Source: Thermohahella caldifontis
GTDB lineage: Bacteria > Pseudomonadota > Gammaproteobacteria > Pseudomonadales > Oleiphilaceae
Direction of reading: 5' to 3'
Length of the DNA: 64,000 nt
Assembly: GCF_041153465.1 (NCBI RefSeq)
Contig: NZ_CP154858.1
Location: 2,542,001 to 2,606,000 of the forward strand
Positions within the stretch are counted from its first letter, which is position 1. Every line of letters starts with the position of its first letter. Under the pieces are notes generated by a model. That model saw only the letters and a program-made list of their open reading frames with translations. It had not been told where the DNA came from and did no database searches. Positions 62,535 through 64,000 of the stretch are shown piece after piece. A program made the position numbers and the translations under genes.

Positions 62535-63767
62535 ATGCTGGACTGGGACGATCCCATTTCCGCTTTCAAGAAACCGGCCGCCACTCAGACCGATACGACT
62601 ACGCCGGTGCCGACACCGGATGAACACGCCCTGTCAGAGGCCGGAGCGACAGCCAAGGTACCCGAAAAACCGACCCCCACGGATGCCCGGCCCGCCTCGG
62701 GCGAGGTGCCGGCGACCCGGCCGGCCGGAGACGCGGGTATTCCAAGCCCCGATGCTGCCGCGCTGCCGCCCGTGCGCGCCGAGGACAAGCGGGTGATTAC
62801 CGGGCAGACGGACATCAACCAGCTCGCACCCTTCCGCTACCCCTGGGCGTGGGAATTCTTCCTCAACGCCAACAAGAACCACTGGACCCCACTGGACATC
62901 AACATGGGGCAGGATGTGCATGACTTTCACCACCGTCTGACCGTGGAGGAACGCCACCTGTACACCAATGTGCTGGCCTATCTCACCACTTCGGACGTGC
63001 TCGCCATGCGCAACATCGGGCTGGCGGTGATGGAAAAGATGTGCGCGCCGGAGCTGCAGATTTATCAGGCCCGGCAGGTGTACGAGGAAGCCCTGCATAC
63101 CTGGACCTACCAGCACTGCATCGAAAGCATCGGCCTGGATCAGGGGGAAATCTACAACCGTTACCGGGTGGTGCCCGAGATTCACGGCAAGATCCGGCTG
63201 GCCAACCAGCGGCTGGAATCCGTCCTGCGGGCGGACATCGATCTCACGGACCGGGACGAACAGCACAACTTCATCATGGCCTATATCTTCTTTGCGGCCG
63301 TGTTCGAGGGCTGCTGGTTCTACAATGGCTTCACGCCGATCTTTGCCCTGCAGCGCCGCGGGCTGATGAAGGGCACCGCCGAGCAACTCCAGTACATCAT
63401 GCGCGATGAGGTGCTCCACGCCGCGTTCGGCATCCGGGTCTGCAATCAGATCATCCAGGAGGAAAACCTGAAGCCGGATCCCAGGGCCATCCGTGACATG
63501 TGGGACGAGGCCGAGGCAGCCGAAGCGGCCTATGCGGGCTACATCCTCCGGGATCCCATTCTGGGCTACTCGAAGGACGAGCACATGGAGCAGTTCCGCT
63601 TCATTGCCAACCGCCGTGCCCGCAAGCTGCATCTGCCGGAACCGTTCCCGGGCGCCCGCAACGCCGTGCCTTGGCTCGACGAGCAGGCCAACCTGCGCAA
63701 GGAAAAGAACTTCTTCGAAACCCGCGTCACCGAGTATCAGACCGGCGGCGCGCTGCGCTGGGACTGA
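62535..63767 (+). CDS. nrdB: Ribonucleoside-diphosphate reductase class Ia, beta subunit NrdB
   Basis: A 410-residue di-iron/tyrosyl radical subunit. The start at 62535 follows GAGGAGA; an earlier in-frame ATG is poorer. Residues about 12-80 form a low-complexity Pro/Thr/Ala segment not needed for fold. Metal ligands and radical tyrosine lie in 'YEEALHTWTYQH' (E-x2-H-x3-Y) and 'MRDEVLHAAFGIRVCNQ', with further ligands in 'FFAAVFEGC'. It is cotranscribed with nrdA; the 141-base gap between them has no gene. Confidence 0.94.
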   Translation: MLDWDDPISAFKKPAATQTDTTTPVPTPDEHALSEAGATAKVPEKPTPTDARPASGEVPATRPAGDAGIPSPDAAALPPVRAEDKRVITGQTDINQLAPFRYPWAWEFFLNANKNHWTPLDINMGQDVHDFHHRLTVEERHLYTNVLAYLTTSDVLAMRNIGLAVMEKMCAPELQIYQARQVYEEALHTWTYQHCIESIGLDQGEIYNRYRVVPEIHGKIRLANQRLESVLRADIDLTDRDEQHNFIMAYIFFAAVFEGCWFYNGFTPIFALQRRGLMKGTAEQLQYIMRDEVLHAAFGIRVCNQIIQEENLKPDPRAIRDMWDEAEAAEAAYAGYILRDPILGYSKDEHMEQFRFIANRRARKLHLPEPFPGARNAVPWLDEQANLRKEKNFFETRVTEYQTGGALRWD

Positions 63768-63781
63768 TCTTCTCCAAAATC

Positions 63782-63807
63782 AAGCCGGTACGTGCGCGTG
63801 CCGGTTT
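63782..63807 (+). terminator. Hairpin after nrdB
   Basis: An 11-pair stem with two G-T pairs (63782-63792 with 63797-63807) and loop TGCG, followed by ACTTTCC. It overlaps the stop codon of the converging gene, so may terminate both. Confidence 0.55.
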
Positions 63808-64000
63808 ACTTTCCGCCTTCCTGTTGCAGGAGCGTGGTAAAGTCGTCCAGATCCGCAAACAGCGACTTTTTGTTCAGCCGGCGGAATCGTCTGTACGCCG
63901 AATAGCGATACAGGCGACCCCGGCGGATCAGACTGCGCACGTCGTCGAGTGTGCTTGTCCGGGCTGGCGGAATCTTTCCGGAAAACGTTAGCAGAAAATC
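63806..64000 (-). CDS. C-terminal part of an unknown protein (5' end outside window)
   Basis: On the minus strand a frame open to the window edge encodes 64 residues ending 'NKKSLFADLDDFTTLLQQEGGK' and a stop at 63806-63808. It contains the basic segment 'VRSLIRRGRLYRYSAYRRFRRL'. Codon use and composition look like a true gene and it converges on nrdB. Too little remains to identify it. Confidence 0.6.
   Translation of the reverse strand, partial: DFLLTFSGKIPPARTSTLDDVRSLIRRGRLYRYSAYRRFRRLNKKSLFADLDDFTTLLQQEGGK

Noticed and set aside
1..64000. CRISPR arrays, rRNA genes, prophage
   Set aside because: No regularly spaced short repeats, no rRNA sequence and no phage structural genes were seen on reading through.

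Overview
The window is about 64 kb of high-GC, gene-dense chromosome from a gammaproteobacterium. Evidence for this is a pilW-pilX-pilY1-pilE minor pilin block, a bifunctional PutA with PutP, MetR/MetE, a class Ia ribonucleotide reductase with two ATP cones, and a T6SS-type PAAR effector. The beta-oxidation style clusters (acyl-CoA dehydrogenase, SDRs, ACAD10/11-type phosphotransferase) and the Baeyer-Villiger monooxygenase plus esterase pair suggest an aerobic lipid- or hydrocarbon-using environmental lineage. I cannot name the genus from sequence alone.

Layout. 1-5.9 kb: end of a type IV pilus minor pilin operon. 5.9-10.6 kb: a five-gene minus-strand acyl-CoA metabolism operon with a divergent LysR gene. 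11.6-14.1 kb: SelO and a periplasmic solute-binding-like protein. 14.3-19.0 kb: a toxin/immunity island, with a PAAR-Tle1 phospholipase effector followed by three tandem DUF2931 lipoproteins. 19.1-22.5 kb: Baeyer-Villiger monooxygenase, esterase, and norE/norF-like genes. 22.5-26.7 kb: a tandem HAD protein, a TauE/SafE permease and an AGCS symporter. 26.8-34.9 kb: a pilin remnant, a broken GGDEF gene, regulators, cytochromes b and c', and a GST. 35-40.6 kb: putP, putA and an AraC regulator. 40.7-43 kb: small envelope genes. 43-48.8 kb: gcdH, a fused 2-oxoacid dehydrogenase E1 and a FabD-like protein, with a divergent LysR gene. 48.8-56.4 kb: an rRNA/tRNA methyltransferase, metR, an AraC gene, a sterol desaturase-type hydroxylase, metE and OsmC. 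56.6-64 kb: a PEP-CTERM VWA protein, an IS4-family element, and a cobalamin riboswitch driving nrdA-nrdB.

Two themes cross the annotation. First, at least five genes are broken by what looks like loss of one base in a short homopolymer (third DUF2931 gene, GST, putA, TRL-like lipoprotein, a small secreted protein). A GGDEF gene carries a related 1-2 base shift, and two genes (a pilin and an OmpA protein) seem to have lost their middle. This is either sequencing error or real decay, and raw reads would separate the two. Second, regulation can be read directly at several loci: a B12 riboswitch before a B12-independent reductase, an RBS-overlapping hairpin before the monooxygenase, a MetR-type palindrome before metE, and two inverted repeat elements between gcdH and its LysR gene whose outer stems differ in sequence but keep pairing.
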